Below are positions 8,007 to 17,619 of a stretch of 52,435 bases of DNA, piece by piece. Under the pieces are notes generated by a model, which was not told the DNA's origin, did no database searches, and saw only the letters and a list, made by a program, of their open reading frames with translations. The DNA is from JAVJPJ01 sp040217295. Its GTDB lineage: Bacteria > Pseudomonadota > Alphaproteobacteria > Rhodobacterales > Rhodobacteraceae. The first letter of the stretch is position 1. Each line of letters begins with the position of its first letter. The stretch lies in NCBI GenBank assembly GCA_964460185.1, contig CAYWTM010000008.1, positions 1-52,435 of the forward strand, written 5' to 3'. The translations under genes were made by a program, and so were the position numbers.

Positions 8007-9272
8007 ATGCCGAGACCGACCCCAAGACTGTCCAGCCGTTCCATGGCCTTTGTTCTGGCCGGTGGACGTGGCAGTCGACTGAAGGAACTGACCGACAGCC
8101 GCGCCAAACCCGCCGTCTATTTCGGGGGCAAGACGCGGATCATCGATTTCGCCCTGTCCAACGCGCTGAATTCCGGCATTCGAAAAATGGCGATCGCCAC
8201 CCAATACAAGGCGCATTCCCTGATCCGCCATTGCCAGCGCGGCTGGAACTTTTTCCGCGCGGAACGCAATGAATACCTAGACATCCTGCCCGCCTCGCAG
8301 AGGGTGGCGGAAAACAAATGGTACCTGGGCACCGCCGACGCCGTGACCCAGAACATCGACATCGTCGACAGCTACGGCGTGGAATACGTGCTGATCCTGG
8401 CCGGTGATCACATCTACAAGATGGATTACGAACAGATGATCCAGCACCATGTCGACAGCGGAGCGGATGTCACGGTGGGCTGCCTGACCGTGCCCCGGAT
8501 GGAGGCCACGGCCTTTGGCGTCATGGCCGTGGACAAGAATGACCGGATCACGGAGTTCCTCGAAAAACCCGCCGATCCCCCCGGCACGCCGGATGATCCG
8601 ACCGTCGCGCTGGCCTCGATGGGCATCTATGTCTTCAACTGGGAATTCCTGCGCGATCTGTTGCTGCGCGATGCCGATGATCCGAATTCATCGCATGATT
8701 TCGGCAGCGACCTGATCCCGGACATCGTCAAGAACGGCAAGGCGCAGGCGCATCGGTTCTCGCAAAGCTGCGTCCGCCATAGCGCGGATGCGCCGTATTA
8801 CTGGCGCGATGTGGGAACGATCGATGCCTTCTGGAAGGCCAATATCGACCTGACGGGTTTTGACCCGGATCTCGACCTTTGGGATCGTGACTGGCCGATC
8901 TGGACCTATTCGGAAAGCGTGCCCCCCGCCAAGTTCATCCATAACGAGGAGAAGCGTCGCGGCTCGGCCGTCAGTTCGCTGGTGTCGGGCGGATGCATCG
9001 TGTCGGGCACGGAGATCCGCAACTCGCTTCTGTTCACGCAGGTGCACACGAATTCCTACGCCTCGCTGGATGGCGCGGTTGTGCTGCCCTACGCCGAAAT
9101 CGGCCGGCACGCGCAATTGACGAATGTGGTCATCGACCGGGGCGTTCACATCCCCGAAGGTCTGGTCGTGGGCGAAGACCCCGAGGAAGACGCCAGGCAT
9201 TTCCGCGTCTCCGAAGGTGGCGTGACCCTGATCACCAAGGACATGATCGCAAGGTGGCACGCCGCACAATGA
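8007..9272 (+). CDS. glgC: Glucose-1-phosphate adenylyltransferase (ADP-glucose pyrophosphorylase)
   Basis: A 421-residue enzyme making ADP-glucose from ATP and glucose-1-phosphate, the committed step of bacterial glycogen synthesis. The nucleotidyltransferase signature AGGRGSRLKELTDSRAKPAV is near the N-terminus, followed by FGGKTRIIDFALSN, YLGTADAV, and FLEKPADPPG in the sugar-phosphate region. The C-terminal part has the hexapeptide-repeat beta-helix pattern seen in allosteric GlgC (SGTEIRNSLLF, YAEIGRHAQL). A good ribosome site, AGGGAGG, precedes the ATG. The stop overlaps the glgA start in an ATGA, so the two are translationally coupled. Regulation by glycolytic intermediates is expected from the family, not seen here. 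Confidence 0.97.
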   Translation: MPRPTPRLSSRSMAFVLAGGRGSRLKELTDSRAKPAVYFGGKTRIIDFALSNALNSGIRKMAIATQYKAHSLIRHCQRGWNFFRAERNEYLDILPASQRVAENKWYLGTADAVTQNIDIVDSYGVEYVLILAGDHIYKMDYEQMIQHHVDSGADVTVGCLTVPRMEATAFGVMAVDKNDRITEFLEKPADPPGTPDDPTVALASMGIYVFNWEFLRDLLLRDADDPNSSHDFGSDLIPDIVKNGKAQAHRFSQSCVRHSADAPYYWRDVGTIDAFWKANIDLTGFDPDLDLWDRDWPIWTYSESVPPAKFIHNEEKRRGSAVSSLVSGGCIVSGTEIRNSLLFTQVHTNSYASLDGAVVLPYAEIGRHAQLTNVVIDRGVHIPEGLVVGEDPEEDARHFRVSEGGVTLITKDMIARWHAAQ

Positions 9273-10702
9273 TCAAGGTTCTGTCCGTCGCGTCCGAATG
9301 TGCGCCGCTGGTGAAGACCGGCGGCCTTGCCGATGTCGCGGGGGCGCTGCCGACCGCCCTGGCCCCGCACGGGGTCGATATGCGCACGCTGCTGCCCGGC
9401 TACCCGGCGGTGATGGCGGCGGTCAAGAAAGGCAAACAGGTGCGGGACTGGGATGACCTTTTCGGTGGTCCGGCGCGCGTGATCGAAACCAAGGCGGCCG
9501 GCATGGCGCTGTACGTGCTGGACGCGCCGCATCTGTATGACCGGCCGGGCGGGATATACAATGGACAGGACCGTCACGACTGGCCGGACAATCCCGAACG
9601 CTTTGCGGCGCTGTCCATGGCTGCGGCGGAACTGGGCGCGTCCGGCGCGGGAAAATGGAAACCTGACCTGGTCCATGGACATGACTGGCAGGCGGGGTTG
9701 GCGCCCTACTACCTCAAGCGCCGCTTTGGCGCGCCATGCCCGTCGGTTCTGACGATCCACAACATCGCGTTCCACGGTGCCGCGCCGCCGGAAAAACTGT
9801 CGACGCTCAAGCTGAACGCAGTGGATTTCACCCAAGACGGGTTCGAGTTCTGGGGGCAGATCAACGCGCTGAAGGCCGGCCTGGTTTTCGCGGACAAGCT
9901 GACCACCGTGTCGCCCACCTATGCGCGCGAACTGACGCGGGCGGAATTCGGTATGGGGCTGGATGGTCTGATCCGGTCGCGGGCGGGCGACCTGGTGGGC
10001 ATCCTGAACGGAATCGACACGGTCTCGTGGGATCCGACCAAGGATACCGCCATTGCCCGGCCCTACAGGACGCCGCGCGGCAAGGCCGCCGCCAAGACGG
10101 CGCTGCGCAAGGAATTCGGACTGCCCGATGCGGATGGCCCTTTGTGCATCGTGGTGTCGCGCCTGACCGAGCAAAAGGGTCTGGACCTGCTGCTCGAGGC
10201 GCTGCCCGCGCTGGTGGACCGGGGCGGACAGCTGGCCGTGCTCGGGTCGGGCGACGCCGGTCTGGAACAGGCCTTCCAGCGCGCTGCCGAACATCCCAAC
10301 GTGTCGGTTCGGATCGGTTATGACGAAGCGCTGTCGCATCGCATGATGGCCGGCGGCGACGCGATCGTGATCCCGTCCCGGTTCGAGCCCTGCGGCCTGA
10401 CACAGCTGTATGGCCTGCGCTATGGCACGCTGCCCGTTGTTGCCCTGACGGGGGGGCTGGCCGACACGGTCATCAATGCCAACGCCGCGGCTTTGGCCAC
10501 GGGGGTGGCGACCGGGCTTCAGATCAACCCGATCACGACCGATTCACTGGCCTACGGGTTGATCCGGCTGCTGAGCTTGTTCCATGATCGGAAAACCTGG
10601 ACGCAGATGCAAAAGCGCGCGATGGCGCACCCCGTGGGTTGGGATGTGTCCGCCGCCGCCTACGCAGATCTGTACCGCAGCCTGGTGCCCGCAGACGCAT
10701 GA
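9269..10702 (+). CDS. glgA: Glycogen synthase (ADP-glucose-dependent)
   Basis: A 477-residue GT5 enzyme that transfers glucose from ADP-glucose to the growing alpha-1,4 chain. The N-terminal KTGGLADVAGALP holds the ADP-glucose-binding lysine (residue 16). The C-terminal GT-B half has VVSRLTEQKGLDLLLEALP and the PSRFEPCGLTQLYGLRYG catalytic motif, with Glu about 373. The start is the ATG at 9269, which shares ATGA with the glgC stop; a longer open frame upstream is only the read-through of the glgC region. Its own stop overlaps the glgX start in the same way, giving a tightly coupled glgC-glgA-glgX block. Confidence 0.97.
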   Translation: MIKVLSVASECAPLVKTGGLADVAGALPTALAPHGVDMRTLLPGYPAVMAAVKKGKQVRDWDDLFGGPARVIETKAAGMALYVLDAPHLYDRPGGIYNGQDRHDWPDNPERFAALSMAAAELGASGAGKWKPDLVHGHDWQAGLAPYYLKRRFGAPCPSVLTIHNIAFHGAAPPEKLSTLKLNAVDFTQDGFEFWGQINALKAGLVFADKLTTVSPTYARELTRAEFGMGLDGLIRSRAGDLVGILNGIDTVSWDPTKDTAIARPYRTPRGKAAAKTALRKEFGLPDADGPLCIVVSRLTEQKGLDLLLEALPALVDRGGQLAVLGSGDAGLEQAFQRAAEHPNVSVRIGYDEALSHRMMAGGDAIVIPSRFEPCGLTQLYGLRYGTLPVVALTGGLADTVINANAAALATGVATGLQINPITTDSLAYGLIRLLSLFHDRKTWTQMQKRAMAHPVGWDVSAAAYADLYRSLVPADA

Positions 10703-12756
10703 CACACATCTACCGGATGGAACCGGGTCGCCCCTACCCGATGGGCGCGACCCATGATGGCACGGGGGTGAACTTTGCCGTGTTTTCCGCCCATGCGGAC
10801 GCGATCCATGTCTGCCTGTTCAATGCCGATGGCCGCGAGGTGCTGCGTCTGCCCCTGCCCGAAAGGGATGGCGATATCTGGTTCGGGCGCATCGATGGCC
10901 TGCCGGTGGGCACACAATACGGGCTGCGCGCCGAAGGGCCTTATGCGCCCATGCACGGCCACCGCTTCAACCCGAACAAACTGCTGCTCGATCCCTACGC
11001 CAAGGCGCTGGCGGGCCAATTGATCTGGGACGATGCCCTGATGGGGCACCGGGTGCATGACCCACGCAGCGATCTGAGCTACGACACCCGCGACAGCGCG
11101 CCTTTCATGCCGCGCGCCGTGGTGACCGGGCCGCCAACCGCCGACTGGCCCGACACGCGGCCCGATATTCCGTGGCAGGACACGGTGATCTACGAGGCGC
11201 ATGTAAAGGGCCTGACGATGCAGATGCCCGGCGTGCCGACACCGGGCACGTTCGCAGCCCTTGGGTCGGATCCGGTCATCGACCACCTGACGCGGCTCGG
11301 CATCACCGCGATCGAGCTGTTGCCGGTCCATTCCTTTATCACCGACGCGTTCCTGCAAGGTAAGGGGATGGAAAATTACTGGGGCTACCAGACCCTTGGC
11401 TTTTTCGCACCGCACCCGCCATTCCTGCATTCAGGCCGCACCGAAGAGGTGCAACAGGCCGTGGCGCGCCTGCATTCCGCCGGGATCGAGGTGATCCTCG
11501 ACGTGGTCTACAACCACACCTGCGAGGGCAACGAGACAGGCCCGACGCTCAGCTTTCGGGGGCTCGACAATGCATCGTACTACCGGCTGGAGCACGGGCG
11601 CGGCTATGTCAACGACACCGGCACCGGCAATACGGTCGACATGTCCCACCCGATGGTGATGCGGCTGGTGATGGACAGCCTGCGCCACTGGGTCGACCAC
11701 TACCATATCGACGGATTTCGGTTTGATCTGGGCGCCACGCTGGGGCGCATGCGTCACGGCTTTGACCGCGATGCGGCGTTTTTCCAGGCGCTGCGGCAAG
11801 ATCCTGTGCTGAACCGGGTCAAGCTGATCGCCGAGCCGTGGGATATCGGGCCGGGTGGCTATCAGCTGGGGGCTTTCCCGCCGCCCTTTGCCGAATGGAA
11901 CGACCGGTTTCGCGACACCACGCGCCGGGTCTGGCGCGGCGATGCCGAACACCTGCCGGCCATGGCCGCCGTGCTGATGGGGTCGGCCGAACAGTTCGAC
12001 CATTCCGGCAGGCCTGCCACCGCTTCGGTCAACTTCCTGACCGCCCATGACGGGTTCACGCTCAGCGACGTGACCTCCTACAACGAACGCCACAACGCGG
12101 AGAATGGCGAAGGCGGGCGCGATGGTCACGGCGACAACCTGTCGGACAACATGGGGCACGAGGGGCCCACGGACGACCCCGGCCTGATGGCTGCCCGCGC
12201 GCTCAGGGCACGCAACATGATGGCGACCCTCCTGCTCAGCCAGGGGGTGCCGATGATCCTGGCAGGTGATGAGATCGCCAACAGCCAGGGCGGCAACAAC
12301 AACGCCTACGCCATGGACAACCCCACGGGCTGGATCGATTGGGCCGCGGCGGATTGGGCGTTCCGCGATGTCGTGGCGGATCTGATCGCGCTCAGAAAGA
12401 CACAGCCCGCCCTGCGCCAAAGCCGGTTTCTGCACAGCGAAATGCGCCATGATGGGACCCGGAACCTGATCTGGTGGCACCCCGAGGGCCACGAGATGAC
12501 GCCCGAGGACTGGGACGACCCCACGCAAACCAACGTCATCGTGGAACTGCGCATGGCCGAGGGCGACCCGCATACCTGCCTGATCGTGCTGGCCACCGGG
12601 GCCGATCCCGTGGACGTCGTGCTGCCCGGTGGGACATGGCGGCGCCTGCTGGACACGACCCATCCCGGCGCAGCCCCCGTCGACGCGGGCCCCCGGATCA
12701 CTCTGTCCGCCCCTTGTGTCGCGTTCTTTGCACAAGACGACGGCGATGCAGTATAG
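10699..12756 (+). CDS. glgX: Glycogen debranching enzyme
   Basis: A 685-residue GH13 isoamylase-type enzyme that hydrolyses alpha-1,6 branches left after phosphorylase trimming. An N-terminal CBM48-like sandwich (GVNFAVFSAHADAIHVCLF) precedes the barrel. Motifs include VILDVVYNHTCEGNE, the nucleophile Asp about 343 in IDGFRFDLG, Glu about 379 in LIAEPWDIG, and NFLTAHDGFTLSD. The length is normal for GlgX. The ATG at 10699 overlaps the glgA stop (ATGA). Products feed GlgP and maltodextrin metabolism; pgm, next, connects glucose-1-phosphate to glycolysis. Confidence 0.95.
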   Translation: MTHIYRMEPGRPYPMGATHDGTGVNFAVFSAHADAIHVCLFNADGREVLRLPLPERDGDIWFGRIDGLPVGTQYGLRAEGPYAPMHGHRFNPNKLLLDPYAKALAGQLIWDDALMGHRVHDPRSDLSYDTRDSAPFMPRAVVTGPPTADWPDTRPDIPWQDTVIYEAHVKGLTMQMPGVPTPGTFAALGSDPVIDHLTRLGITAIELLPVHSFITDAFLQGKGMENYWGYQTLGFFAPHPPFLHSGRTEEVQQAVARLHSAGIEVILDVVYNHTCEGNETGPTLSFRGLDNASYYRLEHGRGYVNDTGTGNTVDMSHPMVMRLVMDSLRHWVDHYHIDGFRFDLGATLGRMRHGFDRDAAFFQALRQDPVLNRVKLIAEPWDIGPGGYQLGAFPPPFAEWNDRFRDTTRRVWRGDAEHLPAMAAVLMGSAEQFDHSGRPATASVNFLTAHDGFTLSDVTSYNERHNAENGEGGRDGHGDNLSDNMGHEGPTDDPGLMAARALRARNMMATLLLSQGVPMILAGDEIANSQGGNNNAYAMDNPTGWIDWAAADWAFRDVVADLIALRKTQPALRQSRFLHSEMRHDGTRNLIWWHPEGHEMTPEDWDDPTQTNVIVELRMAEGDPHTCLIVLATGADPVDVVLPGGTWRRLLDTTHPGAAPVDAGPRITLSAPCVAFFAQDDGDAV

Positions 12757-12835
12757 GATCGAACGCAATTCAGCCTGACCTGCGCAGGACGCCTGCAGCG
12801 CAGATCATGGCCAGACACCGACCAGGAGACCCCAG

Positions 12836-14467
12836 ATGACCCCGACCCGCGTGACGACGACGCCCATCGACGGACAGAAACCGGGCACCTCAGGCCTGCG
12901 CAAGAAGACCCGCGTCTTCATGGAGCCGCATTTTCTGGAAAACTACATCCAGTCGATCTGGAACGGGATCGGCGGTGTCGCGGGCAGGACGCTCGTGATC
13001 GGGGGCGACGGACGGTATTTCAACGACCGGGCCGCGCAGGTGGCGTTGCGCATGGCCGCGGCCAGCGGTGCCGCGCGCGCCATTGTGGGGCAGAACGCGA
13101 TCCTGTCCACGCCGGCGGCCTCGCACATGATCCGGTCGCGGCAGGCCTTTGGCGGAATCATCCTGTCGGCCAGCCACAATCCCGGTGGCCCGGACGAGGA
13201 TTTCGGGCTGAAATGGAATTCGGCCAATGGCGGCCCCGCCGCCGAGGATGTGACCGCCAAGATCCATGCCGCCACCCGATCCATCACCAGCTACGACATC
13301 CTGGAAGCCCATGATGTGGACCTGTCGCGGATCGGGGAAACCAGGCTTGGCGACATGGTGGTCGAGGTCGTGGACCCCGTGACCGACTATGCCGCGCTGA
13401 TGGAAACGCTGTTCGATTTCGATGCCATCACGGCGCTGTTCAAATCCGGGTTCACCATGCGGTTCGATGCCATGCACGCGGTCACCGGACCCTATGCGAG
13501 GGCGATCCTGGAGACCCGTCTTGGCGCGGCCCCCGGCACGGTCGTGAACGGCACGCCGAGCCCCGATTTCGGCGGTGGCCATCCCGACCCGAACCCGATC
13601 TGGGCCAAGACCCTGATTGACGAGATGATGGGCGATGCGGCCCCTGATTTCGGCGCGGCCTCCGATGGCGATGGCGACCGCAACATGATCGTGGGCCGCG
13701 GCATCTACGTCACCCCGTCCGACAGTCTGGCGGTTCTGGCGGCCAACGCGACCCTGATCCCGGCCTTCAGGGGCGGATTGGCCGGTGTCGCCCGGTCGAT
13801 GCCGACCTCGGGCGCGGTGGACCGCGTGGCCGAGGCGTTGGGGATTGCGTGCTACGAGACACCCACGGGTTGGAAATTCTTCGGCAATCTGCTCGACGCG
13901 GGCCGCGTCACCCTGTGTGGCGAGGAAAGCGCGGGCACCGGCGCCGATCACGTGCGCGAAAAGGACGGGCTTTGGGCGGTGCTGGCGTGGCTGAACATTC
14001 TGGCCGCCACCCGCAAATCGGTGCGGGACGTGGTCGGCGACCTGTGGGCGCGGTTCGGGCGGAACTACTATTCGCGCCATGACTACGAGGGCGTGCCAAG
14101 CGAGGGGGCCAACCGGCTGATGGATGGGCTTCGTGCGAAACTGGCGGATCTGCCGGGCACCCGGGCGGCCGGCCTGACGGTCACCATGGCCGATGAATTC
14201 GCCTATCACGATCCGGTCGACGGGTCGGTGTCCGAAGGGCAAGGCATCCGCATCGGGTTCGAAGGCGGCGGGCGCGTGGTCTTCCGCCTGTCGGGCACCG
14301 GCACCGAGGGCGCCACGCTGCGCGTCTACCTGGAACGGCTGGAAACGGATCCGGCGCGGATGAACGAGACCGCCGACGCCGCGCTGGCGCCGATCATCGA
14401 CGCCGCCGAAGCGCTGGCCGGGATCAAGGCGCATACCGGGCGCGAGGGGCCGGATGTGACCACCTGA
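12836..14467 (+). CDS. pgm: Phosphoglucomutase (alpha-D-glucose phosphate-specific)
   Basis: A 543-residue enzyme interconverting glucose-1-phosphate and glucose-6-phosphate. The phosphoserine loop LSASHNPGG places the catalytic serine at about 113. The metal loop DGDGDRNMIV, the sugar-binding CGEESAGTG and the phosphate-binding RLSGTGTEGATLRVYLE follow in the expected order. The N-terminus (GTSGLRKKTRVF) is the usual start of this family. It lies 79 bases after glgX and is probably the last gene of the glycogen operon, linking the pathway's hexose-phosphate pool to central metabolism. Confidence 0.96.
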   Translation: MTPTRVTTTPIDGQKPGTSGLRKKTRVFMEPHFLENYIQSIWNGIGGVAGRTLVIGGDGRYFNDRAAQVALRMAAASGAARAIVGQNAILSTPAASHMIRSRQAFGGIILSASHNPGGPDEDFGLKWNSANGGPAAEDVTAKIHAATRSITSYDILEAHDVDLSRIGETRLGDMVVEVVDPVTDYAALMETLFDFDAITALFKSGFTMRFDAMHAVTGPYARAILETRLGAAPGTVVNGTPSPDFGGGHPDPNPIWAKTLIDEMMGDAAPDFGAASDGDGDRNMIVGRGIYVTPSDSLAVLAANATLIPAFRGGLAGVARSMPTSGAVDRVAEALGIACYETPTGWKFFGNLLDAGRVTLCGEESAGTGADHVREKDGLWAVLAWLNILAATRKSVRDVVGDLWARFGRNYYSRHDYEGVPSEGANRLMDGLRAKLADLPGTRAAGLTVTMADEFAYHDPVDGSVSEGQGIRIGFEGGGRVVFRLSGTGTEGATLRVYLERLETDPARMNETADAALAPIIDAAEALAGIKAHTGREGPDVTT

Positions 14468-14533
14468 AACCGTCCTCGACGGGTCGTTGCATTTGCACTA
14501 ATCTTGAGCCGACCAATTGGGGGGAAGATATCG

Positions 14534-15481
14534 ATGGCCAAGGCCTTCGCATCCGCAGGCGACATGGCGGAAAAGAAGATCAGTTTCACCGAAGTGGGCG
14601 AGGGGCTTTATGCCTTCACCGCCGAGGGCGATCCGAACTCGGGCGTGATCATCGGCGATGACAGCGTGATGATCATCGAGGCACAGGCCACGCCACGTCT
14701 GGCGCGCAAGGTGATCGACTGCGTGCGGTCCGTCACCGACAAGCCGATTTCGCACCTGGTGCTGACCCATTACCACGCCGTCCGGGTTCTGGGCGCGTCG
14801 GCCTATGGTGCGGAACAGGTCATCATGTCCGACACCGCGCGCGCCATGGTGGTGGAACGCGGGCAGGAAGATTGGGACAGCGAATTCGCCCGCTTTCCGC
14901 GTCTGTTCGAAGGGCATGAGGAAATCCCCGGCCTGACATGGCCCACCACGACATTCTCCGAGGCGATGACGGTCTACCTGGGCAATCGCCGGGTCGATAT
15001 CTTTGTTCCCGGCCGCGCCCACACGGCAGGCGATGCCGCGATCTGGGTGCCGGATGCCGAGGTGATGTTTACCGGCGATATCGTGGAATATCACTCGGCC
15101 TGCTACTGCGGTGACGGCCATTTCGCCGATTGGAGCGACACGCTCGACGTGATCGCGGGGTTCCAGCCACGCGCCATTGCGCCGGGGCGTGGCGATGCTC
15201 TGATCGGCGACACCGTGGCCAAGGCCGTCGAAAGCACGCGGGATTTCGTGCAATCGACCTATGACCCCGTCGCCCGCGTTGCGGCCCGTGGCGGTTCGCT
15301 CAAGGAAGCGATGGCCGCCGCCCGCGCCGTGTGCGACCCCAAGTTCAGCGACTTCGCGATCTACGAGCATTGCCTGCCCTTCAACGTCGCCCGCGCCTAT
15401 GACGAGGCCCGCGGCCTCGACCATCCGCGCATCTGGACGGCCGAACGCGACGCCGAGATGTGGGCGGCCTTGCAGGAGTAA
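14534..15481 (+). CDS. Metallo-beta-lactamase-fold hydrolase with altered metal-binding motif
   Basis: A 315-residue protein with the MBL fold. The usual THxHxDH motif reads THYHAVR here: His79 and His81 are kept, but the second-site Asp and His are Val83 and Arg84. His163 (GRAHTAGDA) and the bridging Asp182 (FTGDIVEYHSA) remain, and the last family histidine, usually GH, is Arg219 in APGRGD. So the first zinc site looks intact and the second lost (inference). The start ATG at 14534 follows a GGGGGGAAG ribosome site; an upstream TTG is unlikely. It is the first gene of a four-gene operon with a DinB protein, an FAD monooxygenase and a DUF2783 protein, and probably hydrolyses an intermediate of that pathway. 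Confidence 0.85.
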   Translation: MAKAFASAGDMAEKKISFTEVGEGLYAFTAEGDPNSGVIIGDDSVMIIEAQATPRLARKVIDCVRSVTDKPISHLVLTHYHAVRVLGASAYGAEQVIMSDTARAMVVERGQEDWDSEFARFPRLFEGHEEIPGLTWPTTTFSEAMTVYLGNRRVDIFVPGRAHTAGDAAIWVPDAEVMFTGDIVEYHSACYCGDGHFADWSDTLDVIAGFQPRAIAPGRGDALIGDTVAKAVESTRDFVQSTYDPVARVAARGGSLKEAMAAARAVCDPKFSDFAIYEHCLPFNVARAYDEARGLDHPRIWTAERDAEMWAALQE

Positions 15482-15487
15482 TCGGCA

Positions 15488-16003
15488 ATGCCCCACCCCT
15501 ACGTCGCGTTCGCATCAAACAATGCCTGGGCCAACCGCACGTTTTACGAGGCGGCGGCGGCCTTGCCTGACGGGGGTTTCACCGCGCCGCGACCGGGATT
15601 CTTTGCGTCGATCTGCAAGACGCTGAACCACATCTATCAGGTCGATCTGTATTACATCGACGCCCTGACCGAGGGCGGTGTGGGCCGCGCCGTCTTTGAC
15701 CGGGACGAGGTGGAGGACCTGGCCATTCTTGGCACGCTTCAGGCTGGATCCGACGCGCGCCTTTTGCGGTTCTGCACGGACCTGCGGGACGCCGACCTGA
15801 CCCGCCGCGTCCGGACCGAGCGCCACGATGGCCCCACGACCGAGCGGATCGGCGACCTGCTGCCGCACCTGTTCCAGCATCAGGTCCACCATCGCGGGCA
15901 GGCCCATGTGCAACTGGGCGATGCCGGTATCGCCCCGCCGCAGCTTGATGATTTCTTTCTGGAATACGGGCGCGTCCCATCGGCCATGGATTATCCGCGA
16001 TGA
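15488..16003 (+). CDS. DinB-family protein (putative metal-dependent four-helix bundle)
   Basis: A 171-residue DinB/YfiT-like protein. The three expected metal-binding histidines are visible: His48 in KTLNHIYQVD, and His131 and His135 in the HQVHHRGQAH motif near the C-terminus. DinB proteins are small helical bundles, some of which are thiol-dependent isomerases or transferases (mycothiol or bacillithiol types); in Proteobacteria the cofactor is unclear. It starts 6 bases after the MBL gene and overlaps the following monooxygenase start (ATGA at 16000-16003), so it is translationally coupled. The context suggests a step in aromatic compound turnover, perhaps an isomerisation, rather than DNA-damage response. 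Confidence 0.85.
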   Translation: MPHPYVAFASNNAWANRTFYEAAAALPDGGFTAPRPGFFASICKTLNHIYQVDLYYIDALTEGGVGRAVFDRDEVEDLAILGTLQAGSDARLLRFCTDLRDADLTRRVRTERHDGPTTERIGDLLPHLFQHQVHHRGQAHVQLGDAGIAPPQLDDFFLEYGRVPSAMDYPR

Positions 16004-17619
16004 CCTACCAGGATCGCTACCCCCTCGCCTTTCGGCTCTACCCCTATCACCGGTCCGCCGATCAGGATGCAGGCGGGCGCGTGCACCATCGTGTTGTCAT
16101 CGTGGGCGGCGGCCCCATCGGCATCGCCACCGCGCTGGACCTGGGTCTCAAGGGCATTCCGGTTGTCGTGCTGGACGACCACGAAGGCGTGGGTCAGGGC
16201 AGTCGCGCGATCTGTTTTGCCAAGCGCACGCTCGAGATCGCGCATCGCCTGGGCTGCGGCCCCGAGATGGTCGACAAGGGCGTGGTCTGGAACAGGGGAC
16301 GGGTGTTTCATGACCGGGACGAGGTGTTCAGCTTTGATCTTCTACCGGAAGATGGTCACCGCCACCCGGCCTTCATAAATCTGCAGCAGCCATGGTTCGA
16401 ACGGTTCCTGGTCGAACGCGTAGACCGCGCTACGGCGGCGGGCGCACCGATCGACATTCGAGGGCGCAACCGGCTGATGGCCTTGCAGGCCGGGGGCGAC
16501 ACCGTCGACCTGGAGATCGAAACCCCCGATGGCCCCTACAGCCTGAGCGCGGATTGGCTGATCGCGTGCGACGGGGCCCGGTCGCCCATCCGCGACAAGA
16601 TGGGCCTGGGGTTTGACGGGCGCGTGTTCGAAGACAATTTCCTGATCGCGGACGTGAAGATGACCGCCGATTTCCCGACCGAACGCTGGTTCTGGTTCGA
16701 GCCCTGGTTCAAATCCGGGGCCTCGGCGCTGCTGCACAAACAGCCCGATGATATCTGGCGGATCGATTTCCAGCTTGGGTGGGATATCGACCGGACGGCG
16801 GAACTCGACCCCGCCCGCGTGCGCGCCCGCGTCGATCAGATGTTGGGCCCGGACGTGGACTACGAGCTGGACTGGACGTCGATCTACACCTTCCAGTGCC
16901 GGCGCATGGACCGGTTTCGCCATGGACGCGTGATCTTTGCCGGCGATGCCGCCCACCAGGTCAGCCCCTTCGGCGCGCGCGGTGCGAATTCCGGCATCCA
17001 GGATGCCGACAACCTTGGCTGGAAACTGGCGGCAGTCCTCAAGGGCGATGCCCCCGATACCTTGCTGGACAGCTACGACACCGAACGCATCCATGCCGCC
17101 GATGAGAATATCCGCAATTCCACCCGGTCCACCGATTTCATCACGCCGAAAACCGAACAGTCCCGGATCTTTCGCGATGCGGTCTTGCACCTGGCCGGCC
17201 ACGCCGCCTTTGCGCGGCCCATGGTGAATTCCGGCCGCCTGTCGGTGCCCGCGGTCTATGACGGGTCCCCGCTGAATTCGCCCGATGCCCTGCCGGGCGG
17301 CCCCGCCCGCAGCCGCCCCGGCGCAAGCTGCCCCGATGCACGGCTGACCGATGGCAGTTTCCTGCTGGATCACCTGACCGGCGGTGGGTTCGTCTTGCTG
17401 GATCTGGGCGCGGGGCTTGCCCCAGCGCTCGCGGATCTGCCGGTTCTGCGCTTCGAGCCCGCGTCAGAGCCATTTCTGGCCGACCGCTATCTGGGTGAGT
17501 CGACACAGGGGATATACCTCATCCGGCCGGATCAGCATGTGGCGGCGCGGTGGGATCGGGCCGATGCCGCGACCATCGCCAAAGCCCTGGACCGAGCCCT
17601 TGGAAAGGCCACGCGATGA
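16000..17619 (+). CDS. FAD-dependent aromatic monooxygenase (MhpA/PheA-like)
   Basis: A 539-residue class A flavoprotein hydroxylase. It shows the dinucleotide motif VIVGGGPIGIATALDLG near residue 30, the NADPH/FAD motif IACDGARSPIRDKMGL near 190, and the second FAD motif FAGDAAHQVSPFGARGANSG near 310. A thioredoxin-like C-terminal region follows, as in 3-(3-hydroxyphenyl)propionate and phenol hydroxylases. Such enzymes hydroxylate phenolic rings in the cytoplasm with NAD(P)H and oxygen. The substrate cannot be read from sequence. Overlaps on both sides (ATGA with dinB and with the DUF2783 gene) mark a compact operon; no ring-cleavage dioxygenase is in the operon itself. Confidence 0.9.
   Translation: MTYQDRYPLAFRLYPYHRSADQDAGGRVHHRVVIVGGGPIGIATALDLGLKGIPVVVLDDHEGVGQGSRAICFAKRTLEIAHRLGCGPEMVDKGVVWNRGRVFHDRDEVFSFDLLPEDGHRHPAFINLQQPWFERFLVERVDRATAAGAPIDIRGRNRLMALQAGGDTVDLEIETPDGPYSLSADWLIACDGARSPIRDKMGLGFDGRVFEDNFLIADVKMTADFPTERWFWFEPWFKSGASALLHKQPDDIWRIDFQLGWDIDRTAELDPARVRARVDQMLGPDVDYELDWTSIYTFQCRRMDRFRHGRVIFAGDAAHQVSPFGARGANSGIQDADNLGWKLAAVLKGDAPDTLLDSYDTERIHAADENIRNSTRSTDFITPKTEQSRIFRDAVLHLAGHAAFARPMVNSGRLSVPAVYDGSPLNSPDALPGGPARSRPGASCPDARLTDGSFLLDHLTGGGFVLLDLGAGLAPALADLPVLRFEPASEPFLADRYLGESTQGIYLIRPDQHVAARWDRADAATIAKALDRALGKATR

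Noticed and set aside
12890..14434. Minus-strand open frame of 514 codons opposite pgm
   Set aside because: Antisense shadow of pgm; no motifs and no ribosome site.
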